This document shows, one piece after another, positions 1 through 42,766 of a stretch of DNA of 64,000 bases. The notes under the pieces were generated by a model. That model did no database searches and had not been told where the DNA came from. It saw only the letters and a list, made by a program, of their open reading frames with translations. Source of the stretch: Aldrovandia affinis (taxonomy: Eukaryota > Chordata > Actinopteri > Notacanthiformes > Halosauridae); assembly GCA_029706075.1 (NCBI GenBank), contig JAINUG010000026.1:4075001-4139000 (forward strand). The letters are read 5' to 3'. Positions within the stretch are counted from its first letter, which is position 1; every line of letters begins with the position of its first letter. The translations under genes were made by a program, and so were the position numbers.

Positions 1-564
1 TAGAGAGTTTCTGTGTTTAGCGGCTTCCACAGACATTTTAAATCTCTATAGTTACCTGTCCATTAGTGTATATATGACACATATCTTTTTGGGGAAAAAA
101 ATATTACTTTTAAACAAAATGTTTTTCTCTGAGCAATTGTATTTGTATAAAATAATAGAATTTGACAATTTTTTTGAGCATACAATATCAGCTCATTACC
201 TGTATTTTTATTTTATACAGCCTGCTTTGCTCATCTTTATCAAGGATGTGAAGAGAATTTTTCCCGTTAATCTTTCACTATCAAATTACTGTATATACAT
301 ATATTTTTTTAAATATATACATTTTTATCCCCACTTTTTCTTTTACAACACAATTTGGGAACGCCCAATCACTGCAATATTGATTAAGTTCAATGAAGCG
401 CAGCCTTGATTCATATTGAAATAGAATGGCAGCCAGGGAGAGATCTGATTTGAAATTCAATTCGAATTTTTTTCAGAAGCCAATCATGGCTGGACCCCAT
501 GTACGTCTCCCATCTCCTAGTAAGCTATCAAAACCTTCTATTTAATCCATTTCTCATTTTGCAG

Positions 565-624
565 ATGCTGCACTACCTCCCCCTTTAGACAGCTGTTTCA
601 ACACAGTTAAAATGCTGCTGCAGG
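565..624 (+). CDS. ABI3BP: Possible extra ABI3BP cassette exon
   Basis: A tract ending TTTTGCAG precedes a 60-base open stretch that begins with two bases of a split codon and ends with one base before GTGTAC. This is the same phase 1-1 pattern as the neighbouring exons, and it would join to 879 without a frame break. The peptide (about 20 residues, ALPPPLDS near its start) is less Pro/Thr-rich than its neighbours and the donor is only moderate. It may be chance. Confidence 0.22.
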
Positions 625-878
625 GTGTACAGTGTTCACATTTTTAATTAATCTTATTTTTTATTTCTAATGCATACCATTGTGACTTGTTTCAGGTATA
701 CTGTAGAAAGATATGGGGGCTGCACTGTATATGTTCAATATGTGGGAGTATCAGTCTTTTGTTAATATGCATTATTGTAAAATGTGTTGGAATCTGGAGT
801 TTCATCCCAATGTTGAATGTTTTTTCCCATGTTGAATGTGGTGGGCTCCTTTTAATCTTGTTTTGCTGGCCCCTCCAG

Positions 879-30955
<30,077 letters not shown>

Positions 30956-31245
30956 AGCTCCTGTGGCTATCCTTATAGGAGCCAGTGAGAATGTGTCCCT
31001 GGGTGGGCAGGGACCTCGGGCATAAGGCCCTCAGTAAGAAGGGGTGGGGTTCTCTTGTATGACACCAATTTCTATGGCGAAGATCCCAGCTGCAACCCCA
31101 AACCCCCCTCTGTGCCCAAGTACTAAAGTGTACAGTATACAGACATAAGTACTCATTAATTCTATGGAGTGCATTTGTAAAACATAGTTGCATATAATTA
31201 TTTATCAAACGAAAAACTCAAAATAAAAAAATGTAAAAAGTCCAA
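30956..31245 (+). terminator. ABI3BP: ABI3BP 3' UTR with AATAAA signal
   Basis: After the stop, AATAAA lies at 31222-31227, about 270 bases downstream, followed by A- and T-rich sequence. The cleavage point is inferred and a more distal signal could also be used. Confidence 0.5.
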
Positions 31246-31249
31246 TGAC

Positions 31250-33375
31250 TTTTTTATATACTGGGAAGCTGGCTCACTGAAACTATTTTATTGTCTTATA
31301 TGATGTTATTTATCAGAAGGTTGAAATTGAATATACCTGGAGGTAGTTTGTCAGTAGGTTAAAAGAAAAGGGGACAGCACTTAACCAATGAAATAAAAAA
31401 GTCTCCCCTCTTTCACACAGACAAGTAGAGGGTTGTCCAACCAGGAATACCCTGAGATTTTACACTTCACAAACACAGAGACATAAATCTGCAATGACAA
31501 AAAAGAAAAACAAATCTTGAATGACCGTTCTCACATGCAGTGCAGCTCATATATGATGCAAGTAGTTTAAGTTCAGGTGCCCTTCCAGACATAGAGTATG
31601 GCAATAAAAGTGATTCCTGGATATGTCCCAGAATATTCCAGCAAGGAACAGACACAAACATATGTGGGTAGGCTATTGTACCACATATGGTGATGAGGGA
31701 TGAGGATGGTGATCTTAGTCAGATAGTGGTCTCCTTGTTTCACCCTCATGTACATCTGCTTAAGAACATTTAAAGTTTTAAAAAGGCAGTATTAATTTTT
31801 CTGTCCACTGGCAACATTTCCCAAATCATATTTTGCCATCTAATTATCATGACAAAAGTGTTTGTTGTTCTGCTTCTCATGAATATTCATACGCTAGAAT
31901 GGTAATTTGATAAAGGTGGCGGTTCATAAAAAGCATAGTGCTTGATTTAGGAACCCATAGCTTTTGATAGCATTTTCTTGGTAGAAAAAGGGATTTTCAA
32001 TTTTCAGATTCTCTCCATTTAAATTTGCTGGCAACAAGTTATGACCTGCTACCCCCGGGTGGTAAAAAAACATGTTTCTTGAATTTGGGGCCAGCCTCAG
32101 GGAGGGTAAAATAGAAAATAAATAGAGGGTATAATTGGCTACCAAATTAGGAGAAAAACAGGGGGAAAAATCTGAAAGAAATCTTCTCCTCATTATTATT
32201 TTTTTTGCAGACAACCTTATGCAAGGGCAATTTATAAGTTTAGTGCAAAATAAAGTTCATACAAACTGCAGTTTACAAAAGTGAAGGCAGATGATTTAGA
32301 TTTAGTTATCTCAGGATTTTCTTTGACAAGCTAACTGATGAAATATGTCCATATAGTATTTAACTGGTTATATGCTAACAACTAAAATACAATATTGTTC
32401 GCAATATTGTAAAAACTACTGTCGTTATCTAATTATTGAATGAAATGTAAAAGTCTAGATGAAAACTACCAACTCAAACACAGCCCTGTGATTTAAATAT
32501 TAATTATTATCTCATATCAATCAAACAGCATGGTCAGATGGCAAAACGACATCTGGATTGCTGATGAATGGCAAGATACACACTGCCTTGATAAAAGTAC
32601 ATTGTCAGGCCTCTATAGAGGCATATCCAGCTGAAGCACTTGTCCTTAGTGTAGGCATGTCCCCCGTTTTTTTACTATCAAATCTGGGCCACATCTGTCA
32701 ACTAGTTGTGCAATGCATAATTGGCCACAGCTTTGCTGGAGCCACATCACTGCTCACTGGGACTACTCTGGTTGATCAGGAGCTTGCGATTTGCCTGTAC
32801 TACCTGCACTTGTTAACCCATCCTTCATCTGTTAGCATGTACTGAAGGCAGTTACAGAAGCAAATTGCACAGCATTTTATGTACCTATATGGAGAGGATG
32901 AACACATCCACAATCTTCCTTTCAAAGCTTGTGAACCACCATTCATGTTCTATGTCTCCCTCCAGCCACCTGCCTTCACTTTATGCATTATCACTTTATT
33001 TACGTATTATCATTGGGAATAATACAGAGAAACAAATTAATATTTTGTAGTCTTAGTTCTGTAATTTGTGTAGAAATACACTAGCAAGTGACATTTGTTG
33101 ACAAACTTTTTTTAAAGTCATTGTTTATGTAAAATATTTTATTTAAAAAAAGTTTTATTTTTCATTTGTACAATCATTCCTGTCTTGGTGTTCAGTTATA
33201 AAAACTTTAAATTTGGTTTCTTTTTCTTTAAAATAAACTGGTGTTTTCGATTTTGTATTTTCCTTGGCGCCCATTGCACTTCTCCTACCCACTTTCACTC
33301 ACTCACTCACACAATTTAATAAACTGGAATATCCTAGTTGGTTCTATTTACCTAAATAATAGCTGATAGAATTAA
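31250..33375. other. Intergenic, mostly unassigned
   Basis: AT-rich. 32060-32185 resembles the tail of the SINE family at 22.9 kb (ATAATTGGCTACCAAATTAG, GGAGAAAAA). Otherwise no supported gene. Confidence 0.4.
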
Positions 33376-33379
33376 AAAT

Positions 33380-33995
33380 TGCACTGCACTGGCTCCCCAT
33401 CGCAGCACGCACTAAATTCAAATCACTGGTGCTAGCTTATCAAGCAGCTAGAGGAACTGCTCCCCCTTATCTCCAGACACTCATCACACCCTACACCCCA
33501 GCCAGACCCCTCCACTCCGCCTCCTCTGGCAAACTGACTGTCCCATCCCTCCGGGTGCTCGTTTCCGCTCCTCATGGTCTCGCCTCTTCTCTGACCCCTC
33601 GGTGGTGGAATGATCTTCCGCACTTGGTCAGGACTGCAGAATCACTTGTGATCTTCCGCAAGAGACTCAAAACCGACCTTTTCAGACTCCACTACCACTG
33701 AATTCTGTACATCTAGCCAATTGTCATCACCACTGCCTACATGTTTATTACTGCTTTTTGTATATGTATACTTGTTTTAAACTTCATCAAAAAAAATTAA
33801 AAAGATTTACTAACCTTGTCCTTCCCGGTGTGACAGGTATGGTATGCAGCTGCCAACAACGATGTCTATTGCGGTATTACTGCACTGATCTCTTGCGCGA
33901 ACAAATGATTGATCATACCATGTCTTAATGCACATCTTGTAAGTCGCTCTGGACAAGAGCGTCTGCTAAAAGCTTAAAATGAAAATGTAAATGTA
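33380..33995 (+). mobile_element. L2-like LINE 3' end
   Basis: Plus-strand ORF encodes the C-terminal end of an L2/CR1-type ORF2 (LHWLPIAARTKFKSLVLAYQ, then PRWWNDLPHLVRTAES, FRKRLKTDLF). The tail has TGTAAGTCGCTCTGGACAAG, GCGTCTGCTAAA and AAATGTAAATGTAA, shared with V-SINE-type tails at 8.45, 13.5 and 43.8 kb. It is 5'-truncated, as is usual for LINEs. Confidence 0.8.
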
Positions 33996-34489
33996 AAAAA
34001 TAATGTTGGTAACCCTCTCTATGAGGCACACACATATAATGCTTTATAGCTGCATTTATAGTGGATCACTTACCTCAATTTGTGTTATTTGTTCTGCTTG
34101 ACTAACCAGCGTGCCAAGCATTAGCTGTATTATGGAACAATTGTTAGGCTATTCCATATTAAAACCCCCAAAAACTGTTATAAGTGAGAGATAATGGTTG
34201 GCAAAAGCCAGAAAATACAGGAAATTTGAATTAACAACAAAATAAATTATGGGAATAGGAATAGGAATGCAGGAGTTGGATAATTTCTAAAAGACAATTA
34301 GGTAAGTATTTGGTTTCTATATGTATTTAAAATTGACCAATTATGTGTCTTGTTACTTTCTAGTAATTCATGTTCTGTAAAATAAACTAAAAGAGTTAAT
34401 CACTGTCAAATGCCATGCACAACAGTGGAAATAATAGAGGAACCTCAGTATATTTAAAATATGCTTTGTGAAAAGTAACTAATCCTCAT

Positions 34490-34860
34490 TCATTCATTAT
34501 CTAACCCGTTTATTCCTGGTCAGGGTTGCAGGGGGGCTGGAGCCTATCCCAGCATGCATTGGGCAAGAGGCAGGAACACACCCTGGACAGTTCGCCAATC
34601 CATCACGGGGCACATACACCATTCACTCACACATTCATACCTACAGGCAAATTTAGACTCCAATTAGCCTAACGAGCATGTCTTTGGACTGTGGGAGGAA
34701 ACCAGAGTACCTGGAGGAAACCCACACCGACACAGGGAGAACATGCAAACTCCACACAGAAAGGCCCCTGGCCGGGATTCAAACCCAGGACCTTCTTGCT
34801 GTGCGGCGACAGTGCTATCCACTGGATAGTGCTATCCACCGTGCCGCCCGTGAAAAGTAA
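34490..34860 (-). repeat. tRNA-headed interspersed repeat
   Basis: Known type of fish repeat wording (GGGAGGAAACC, ACAGGGAGAACATGCAAACT, CCACACAGAAAGGCC). Its right end reads on the minus strand as a tRNA-like head with a B-box-like GGGTTTGAATCC. A short duplicate GTGCTATCCACTGGATA/GTGCTATCCACC lies at the end. Confidence 0.6.
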
Positions 34861-36622
34861 CTATTTCCAAAATGATTTCATTATTTTTCAAATAATAGTT
34901 ACTTTACTTAAAAAAATATATAAATAAATACAGATCTCAGAAAGTACTACTTTTTCCAAATATTTGAATACAGGTCAGAAGGTAACTACCTCCCAAACCA
35001 ATGTGATAACAGACCTAAATGTAGCATTTGTAAAGTAGTTGAAATACAATGAACACTTTTAAACATTTTGACAAAGATAATCCTAACAAAATACAAACTT
35101 TGGATGCAATTTATGAAACACTTACTGGTGATACAGTATGTGCTAAAACACTGTATTTTTCACAATAAGCTGCGTGGCGCCATTCCAGGATGATATGTGC
35201 TGTATGAGAAATGCATCATTTTGTAATCTATCACTGGCTTCTTAGAGTTTCATAAATTGCACTCTTAAGAGTTTATTTTAAAGACATTGGTCTTTAAAAT
35301 TCAAGTGTCAAAGGAAGGAAAATTCTCCAAAATACACAAGGGCAAACCACAAGACCTCATTGCAGACATCACTTCCCTGTCCCATGTTGACCACCCAGTT
35401 TCTATAAGAATTATGGGGGCAATGGATCCAAGCTACAATGTTCCAGACAACAAAATTATGTAGATCTCTCTATCTCTTTTCAACCAGATAAGACTGCACC
35501 TACTGTATGTATCATTGTGGATCTTTGGTCATCTTGACATTTAGCATTACCAGCCACCTAATTCACAACTATAAAAAAAATAATAATAAAAATATATATA
35601 TATATATACGTACTATATAAAAGCTTACCTGGTTCTGAGGAAGCATGTAAACAGTGAAAGAGAAGATGAGCCTACTGGTTTTGATATTGGACATTGGTTG
35701 ATGTGGAGAGTAATGTTGTGGAATCCCTAATAGCAAAGCTTATGTTCCTCAGCTTGTTGTGAAAGATGGCCGATACTTGTGTCAAACATTGCAAAAAACC
35801 CTTTCCAAAGGGTCTCTTGTGTCCTATGTCCTCCAAAAAATGCCTATGCAATAAACTTAACATGCAAAATTCAGCAGCTTTTGAGGGCCTCCAATAGCAT
35901 AGCGTTCTAACACACCTGTATTGGCTGGTCTTTTACAAGTGTGAGCCACCTATCATGGTCGCGGTTCAAAACCCAACTGCACCAGACCACCAGTCCACTT
36001 ATGGAAATATTCACTTTTTTTGAGGATGATAAAGTGATATTCCATCCCAAAAATAAACTTTTAAAATCATTTTCTTACCTAGAAAGTAGCAAATCCTTCT
36101 TACCTTACCTTAAAAACAGCTCCTGTTTGTATCTGGTATGGTGTCCCTTCTATAGGTCCTCAATTCAATATCAATGAAAGTCTACGAAGACTCTCTCAGT
36201 GTACCCCTTTGCAAAGCTATACATTTGTCAAGTGAGGCACTATTTACAGTGGAAATACACTTAATCAATTGGTGGTACTTGTAATACATTTTTCAAAATG
36301 AATCCCTTCTAATGAAAATCTTGCCTTGTTGAATTTAGGGCCTGTGGCTATTACAGATTATACCAACAAGTTTTAGCTTTGAGTTTTGGAAATTACTTAA
36401 AGACTACTTTCTAGTTAAGATGACAATTTACTTTATCACTTTAATTTTATTTCGGGAAAGTAACCAAAATAAATACATAGGCATAGATTAGCTTACCATT
36501 TGGAAAGAGTTTTGAAAAATCATCAAGATCCTTTGTAATTCAGATGACTTTGTTTGATTCATACAGATTCAACCAGCAAGGTATTGTAATGGCAGCTAAC
36601 CTACCCGCTATGGCTAGTGGCA
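34861..36622. other. Intergenic, no gene recognised
   Basis: AT-rich; includes a TA-rich microsatellite at about 35585-35610. No supported coding sequence. Confidence 0.4.
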
Positions 36623-36627
36623 CTAGG

Positions 36628-37404
36628 TGTGACGTTCGGGATAAGGACCCAGACGCAGATCAGGATTAGGCAAAAGAATCGTTTAATCAAGGCAGAGGTC
36701 AACACCAGAAGTCAGGGTAGCGAAAGTACAAAATCAAAATCCAACGAGAAGTCACAAACAATCCAAAAGTCAAAACCGGTAAATCAGAGAAGGCAAACAA
36801 ACAGAATCGGCAGGCAAACGCGAAGTGAAAAACAGAAGGGGTGTCTCGGAAAAATGCTACAGACTCTGGCTTACAAGTAATCGGCACAGGGAATGAAGAT
36901 CAACATTCTGACGGGGAAGGAACATAAACACGGAACTTATATACAAGCAGGGAAGGGAAACACAATAGGAATCAGGTGTGACTGGGAGGAGAGAGGCGTA
37001 GGAACACAGGAGAAAACGATGGGATTCGTTAATACAATAACGAGGGGAAACAAAAGGCATGGACTGGGAATAACACAGACACATAGACAATAAACGACCT
37101 GGAAGAGCAGGCAGACACGTGCAAATCCCTAATGTTAGTAGTTTAGTAGGTTAGTACTATATACATCTAACTAATATATACAAAGGGTAATAGAAAGAAA
37201 GAAAGAAGTAAAACGAGATTAGAAACTAAGACGGAAAAACCAAAACAAAGAATTTCCCAAAGTGCATGACAAAAGACAAGGAGTGGATCTCGAGACAAAC
37301 AGGAACAATGACAAACGGGGAACAGAACGTGAATAGAACGAGAATGATGAATAATGAATAAACAAAGAACAAAAACAAACCGAACAGACATTCAAAACAT
37401 AACA
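36628..37404 (-). mobile_element. Solo LTR with CTAGG target duplication
   Basis: Read on the minus strand it runs TGTTATGTTTTG to CCCGAACGTCACA. A direct 5-base CTAGG lies at 36623-36627 and 37405-37409. A TATA box (complement of ACTTATATAC near 36936) and an ATTAAA polyadenylation-like signal (complement at 36681) appear in LTR order. No internal region is present, so recombination between LTRs is inferred. Confidence 0.82.
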
Positions 37405-37505
37405 CTAGGCACTGCCATCTTAATCCACTGTTTGCACTGTGGACGGATTATGACATCACCACATTCTGATTATGTGTGCAAATCCCCCACAGTGCTTGGC
37501 AAGCT

Positions 37506-38095
37506 TGTAAATAACAGTTTATTGAGGTATAATTGTTTCATGGTATAGTATAAGTTAGTAATATTTGATTTATCTCGGTGAAGCTAGCTAGACCTAGCTA
37601 TCTTGCGGTTATGCAGGTAACCGTGGGTGGGCTAGCTAAGCCCAGGAGTGATATTCCAGATGTTTCCACTGTTTATTGGTTGTTGTGTGGGGTTTCCTTG
37701 TTATCAGTTAAAATACATGGAGGTTAAGCCAAGCCATGCTTGCGCAGTCAATTCATTAGTTGCTACATGGTATCAGAATAGGATATATGGATGCCAAGCT
37801 AGCTCAGCTTCGTGAGGCAAGATCAGAAGGGCAACACCTAAGAAAATGGCTGCCATGTTGTCACCCACTACTTTGGAGAACCGGAAAGCTAATACAGTCC
37901 CTCGGCCTATTCCAAAAATATAGCAGGAAGCCTATTGAGTTACTCAAATATCTTAGCTGGCTGGCAAATAGTGAGAATGGATTAGGCAGCTACTCCACTG
38001 CTGATCGTACAGCCATGGTTAGCGGTTCAGTTGCTAACCGCCCAACAGCTGCACAACACACTTCCAATCAGTGACCTTGGGCTGCGGGATCCAGC
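37506..38095 (+). mobile_element. Candidate copia-like LTR, primer site and gag start
   Basis: A block ending GTTGCTACA at 37767 is followed at once by TGGTATCAGAAT, the typical Ty1/copia primer-binding site complementary to initiator tRNA-Met. An ATG at about 37789 opens a short ORF (MDAKLAQLREARSEGQ), possibly a gag remnant with frameshifts. The LTR start (TGTAAATAACAG at 37506) is a guess; no pol follows. Confidence 0.45.
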
Positions 38096-38228
38096 TACTG
38101 ATCATATCCCAGTTAACGAGTCTGGGATACAGGTCCCACCTGCTAACCCGTGGTGGTCCATTGGAGCCTCTAGGTCTACAGACTAGAGGAACCCTCCACT
38201 CATCCCCAAGGCTGCTGCCCTTTGTCTA

Positions 38229-38571
38229 ATGAAGCTCCTAGTATTTCATAGGAATACTCCCTCCCACTGTGCCCTCCCCTCCCTCTGTGCCCCCCCTCCC
38301 ACTGTGCCCTCCACTCCCTCCCCACTCCCCTGGATCGAATCCTATCTCTCCGGTCGCTCCTTCCAGGTCGTCTGGGCTGGTAAAATATCACCTCCTTGCT
38401 CCCTCCCCACCGGGGTTCCACAGGGCTCAGTCCTCGGTCCCCTTCTCTTCTCTCTGTACACCCAATCCCTTGGCTCTGTAATCTCTGCCCACGGCTTATC
38501 CTACCATTGTTATGCTGATGACACTCAACTCTTTCTCTCCTTCTCCCCATCAGACACTCAGGTCACTCAGG
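38229..38571 (+). pseudogene. LINE reverse transcriptase fragment
   Basis: One open frame reads WIESYLSGRSFQVVW, the fingers/palm motif GVPQGSVLGPLLFSLYT and the catalytic YADD at 38511-38522 (HCYADDTQLFLSF). This is the palm of an L2/CR1-type LINE. Both ends are truncated and a SINE starts directly downstream. Confidence 0.82.
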
Positions 38572-38790
38572 TCGGGGGCAGTGTTTGGCTGTCTGCCGCA
38601 GAGGGAGCAGCCAAATTCCCTGAGAAGCGGATAAGGGTGACTCCAGAACGTGGGTGGGCAAATTCCATCTCGAAGGAAGTGGAGTTCGCTGCGCTTGGAG
38701 AAATAGCTTGCCTCATAGAGACGAGCGGCAAGTTTGTGTGGGGAGGGCAAATAAAATAAAAAAATTGCCACGAAATTGGGAGAAAAACTG
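38572..38790 (+). repeat. SINE fragment
   Basis: Contains GGAGCAGCCAAATTCCCT and a tail ATTGCCACGAAATTGGGAGA like the SINE at 22.9 kb in opposite orientation. It abuts the LINE fragment at 38571. Confidence 0.55.
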
Positions 38791-39329
38791 AAAAAAATCT
38801 GAAACAAACAAACAAACAAAAATATATACAAAATTATACAATCTCTTTCCAAGTAACCATTTAAGGCTATTTCTAATTTGCATGGTTTAGTTACAAATAA
38901 GATGAGCCTAAAGTGCATGCATTGTACATATTTAATTTGGAACACTGTTCAATCTAGTCTGGTAATTCTGGAATAAAAGTTACAACTGACATGCACTGAC
39001 AGTTCATAAAAGAGCAAAATGGATGAGGTAACAGCCACTGGCATCTCGTCGTAAGACACAGAAGAAAGTTGCTCCAAATGCCTTGTTTTTGAAGTGATTC
39101 CTTTGGAACCTCGATGGACTACCTGAGGGGCTTCACAGAATTTGGAACACTCAACACTCTTGCTCGCATGTGGGATCACTTGTGGGCCAATGTTTCCTGA
39201 GGTAATGTTAAATCAATTGAAAATCTGGAAAGAGTTGGAATTTCACCTTCTCCAACCCAGCTGACGAACTGCAACATGGATCCAAGACTGGTCCTCCTGG
39301 TGTCATTAAGCATTTCAACTTTTGCTATC

Positions 39330-40145
39330 CTTCATTTGTTTACACACGTCAATTGTTTACACACGTTTTCTGAAAGCATACCTCATATTCTCAGAACTCT
39401 ACACACAAATCCAAAAATACACACACAAAAGGCAAAACTCCACAAATCTCCTGCAAAATGAAACTATGCATTCAAAACAATGTTATGTTTTCTCAAAATG
39501 GTATTTTGTGTTCAAATGACACACACCATCATATGAATAGACATTTCTAAGAACCAATTGAACACCAATGTGCTCAATGTAAAACACTATTATGAATGGT
39601 AAACACTTACTACATATGTACAGTAGTCTGTTACTCTATACTCAAATATAAAGCACACAAATATACTGTAATATAAACAAAAATATGTTATGATTTTTTT
39701 TCCAAAAATACTGTATACATCCCAACAAACACAAAGTTGGATGTGTAAAGTGTTCTACATATAGAACAAATAATAGAAAAGTGTACTGTACAAAAAATAA
39801 TTAGGCTGCATCCTGTCTTCTGCTTCGGTCTGGCCACAGCACCTCATCAACATCGCAGGCAATGTTCTCCCTGGCCAAGCAGCGGAGGAAGTATCGCCTA
39901 GCATGGCGAATCCAGCCCTGAAAAGCTTCTACAGCTATATCTGCACGTGCATCTTCCATAGCTTGCAGAAGGGGTATACGCGTATCGGGATTGTGGTCAT
40001 AGACCTTCCATCTCCAGGCAGAAAAAATCCCCCCAATCGGATTGAGAAATGGTGGGAGATAAACTACTAAAAAGCGTGGGTGGTCAATGGACCAGTTGCG
40101 GACCAGAGCAGCTTGATATTGTTCGGATGGTGGAGGAGGCGCTCC
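39330..40145 (-). mobile_element. IS630/Tc1-type transposon 3' part
   Basis: Minus-strand ORF 40154-39801 encodes the end of a DDE_3-type transposase: DHPRFLVVYLPPFLNPIGG, FSAWRWKVYD, LLQAMEDA, GWIRHARRYF and LARENIACDVDEVLWPD, a protein common in fish genomes. Relative to the usual form a few residues around the FLNPIEEF-type motif are changed (IGGIF), losing the catalytic acidic residue. Downstream, 39330-39720 is A-rich, ACACA-containing DNA typical of this transposon's untranslated end. Confidence 0.75.
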
Positions 40146-40408
40146 ACAACACACAGGTTCCCAGAAATACGCCGGTCAATCGCATATTCGTGCCAGAGAC
40201 CCAGGTGCTGGAGTGGGCCCACTCTTCCGCGATGGCCTGTCACCCCGGTATTTCACGCACCCTAGCGCTTTTGTCCCGTAGATTTCGGTGGCCCACCATG
40301 AAGGAGGACATGGCTGAATTTGTGGCAGCCTGTGTGCCCTGTGCTCAGTCCAAATCCACCAATGCACGCCCCAGCGGTCTCCTTCAGCCCTTGGTGGTCC
40401 CACGATGA
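40146..40408 (+). pseudogene. Ty3/gypsy integrase zinc-finger fragment
   Basis: The plus strand encodes an HHCC integrase N-terminal domain: EWAHSSAMACHPGISRTL with both His, and FVAACVPCAQSK with both Cys. The spacing and surrounding LLSRRFRWPTMKEDMAEF fit Ty3/gypsy pol. It abuts the transposase fragment on the other strand. No catalytic integrase core remains. Confidence 0.82.
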
Positions 40409-40540
40409 ATGAGTGGTGGCATTCAGCTGCAAAATAGCTACTGTGCATCACAGAGGGTTGATACACATTGGTGGTAGATGAGGTGAGTTACCTCCTCTCA
40501 GTATTAAGCACTATATAAACGCTATTAATCACAGTTAAAG
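40409..40540 (-). repeat. Fragment of the 7.4/45.0 kb repeat
   Basis: Shares TTGGTGGTAGATGAGGTGAG and CACTATATAAACGC with the repeat at 45.0-45.2 kb. Confidence 0.45.
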
Positions 40541-42764
40541 ATGGCCTCAATATTACTATGAGATGGAGGCACTCTTTCCCCCATTCCTTTGATGTGATGT
40601 TCAAACATGCATACACAAAAGAAAGGCATCTGCTTTTAATTTATATGCCTGCAAATAATTAGTACATATGTAAAGCATTTCTCATGTTTTAAATTAAAAA
40701 TAAAAATAATAATTCAGTTCATGATTTATTATTTAGAAGTATTTATTTTCAGACGAGTGCTTTCTCCTCTGAACATTGCATGGTTTAAATAAACACATCT
40801 GAATGGAGGTTATGGCACCCTTAATCAGAAGTGGTTTATTATGAAGCATCAGTGCAAACAAAAGAAATCATATGTCATAATTAGGGAATGCATGTAATGA
40901 ATGAATGAATCAAAGCAAAAATTCCACTCTGCACTCTACAAACAATAGGAACTGGATTGAAACTTAACCATTTCCTCTGGCCAGAACTTAACTTAAAAGG
41001 ATTGTGGTTTCACACAAATCATAAAAGCATGTACTGACCTAAAGAAGCTAAAATATGTACATTTTCAAAGTAAGTGTACAAAAATGAACATCACTTATCA
41101 CTGGTGTCCCTGGCCAAGAAATGTCTCACCAGTCATCATTTTAGGTATCAATGAGAAACAGTAAGCAAGTAGAGTATTACGAAATTAACAGTTTACTGAT
41201 AATGTTCGACATACTGTTCTAATTGTGAGATGTACTACAATGTACCACATTTCTTTCTTTAGTACAACACAATCATAGGTATCAGAGCAGCAGTATCATC
41301 ATCACAAGCATAACCTAGAGTGCAAGTTGTGTTATACCTTACTCATTCAAGAGCACTGGTATCTTATTGCATATCATGAAAATACACGTATGGAACACAG
41401 CATGTGATTTGACTCACTGTGCTAGGAATATTTACTTTGTTTGCTAGCTGTCGGATCAGCTTCTCCTTGTCAGCTAAAAAGGCACAAAAGTCTCTCAATA
41501 GTTTGTTTTCTGAAACAATAGCTACCTAACCTCATTAGTCAAACCCCAGGGTTCTTAATATGGGGATAAGACAGTATCGATGCATTGGTGACACACTGGA
41601 AGTAAACTAACCATGTTAAAAAATTGAAAGTTCCAGTCTGGCACCAATGTTTTGATACATCAGTCAGTCTTAACCCTATTTTAACAACCCTGTCAAACCT
41701 CAAGAAATATTGAACAGGAGTTAATTTGAGTGATACGACTTTGACTAATTCTTTATTTCCTATGAAGAAATAAATTGCCAAATAAAAGCATTAAATGAAA
41801 CAATGCCTGGGGCTGTGGCCCAATCAGAGGTGTTTACATTTCATGCATGTTGAGTAAAAACACTTGCCCAAACAACAATATGATGTTACTTTTGTTGTAA
41901 AAGTGGTAGAAATCTAAATGTTAGCAGAATTAATGTTTTTTGGGGCCAGGCCATGGCCTTGACAGCGATGCCAAGTCAAACAATGGTGTTTGTGTTGGTG
42001 TTAACAAAGCATATTTTTTCCTTCTTTGGTATCCTGAACACATACCTACAGTATCTGTTGACCACTCACAACAACACATGCTTCAAAAAGTGCAGACGGA
42101 GAGAACAAGGACTTCACCTGCTGAAGGCCACGTGTGGACTGTGGAGGTACAAGAACCCAGTAATTATGACAAGCCAACAAACGCAATGGACTCAACTTAT
42201 TAGTAAATTGAGCCTGTCTATGGCTTGCTTCTGGGGCCGTTTGAGCTTGTAGGAGAATAATTGTTCAAAACCAAAATGTAAGAAATTACAATCAAGCATT
42301 TGGACTGTTCCAGTCCCAGAGGGAGGTTTCCTCAGATTTCTAGTTTCCTCATCACACCATTTATGTGGAAAAGAAATAAACACAGAATATGCCAGAATCT
42401 GTGAGGTAAACTTGGTAGCGCTTATCCTGGGTATTTGCAAAAATACAGCCTCCATCCAGATCCCAGGCTAGAATTTTAGTGCTCATAAAATCTTGATGCA
42501 AGTTTTCATGGAGGGGGTGGAAGCGTCTGCTGGTGGAAGCAGTTGAGCTTTGGGGGCACAGCCGATTGGACACTCTGAAACCTGACTGCTGGACCTATCA
42601 TTTCCCCCAGCTCTAAATCTCCAGGACAAAACTCCAGACACCTGTGGGAAAAGCCTAGAGTTCCAAACAGGTCAGCCATGCTGTTTCCACTTCTAGGGAA
42701 CACAAAAAACGGAATAATAGTTAGCATGTGATAGCAATGCTGGCATGTGATAGCATGATCAACA
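40541..42764. other. Intergenic, no gene recognised
   Basis: AT-rich sequence; short ORFs show no family signature. Confidence 0.35.
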
Positions 42765-42766
42765 TA

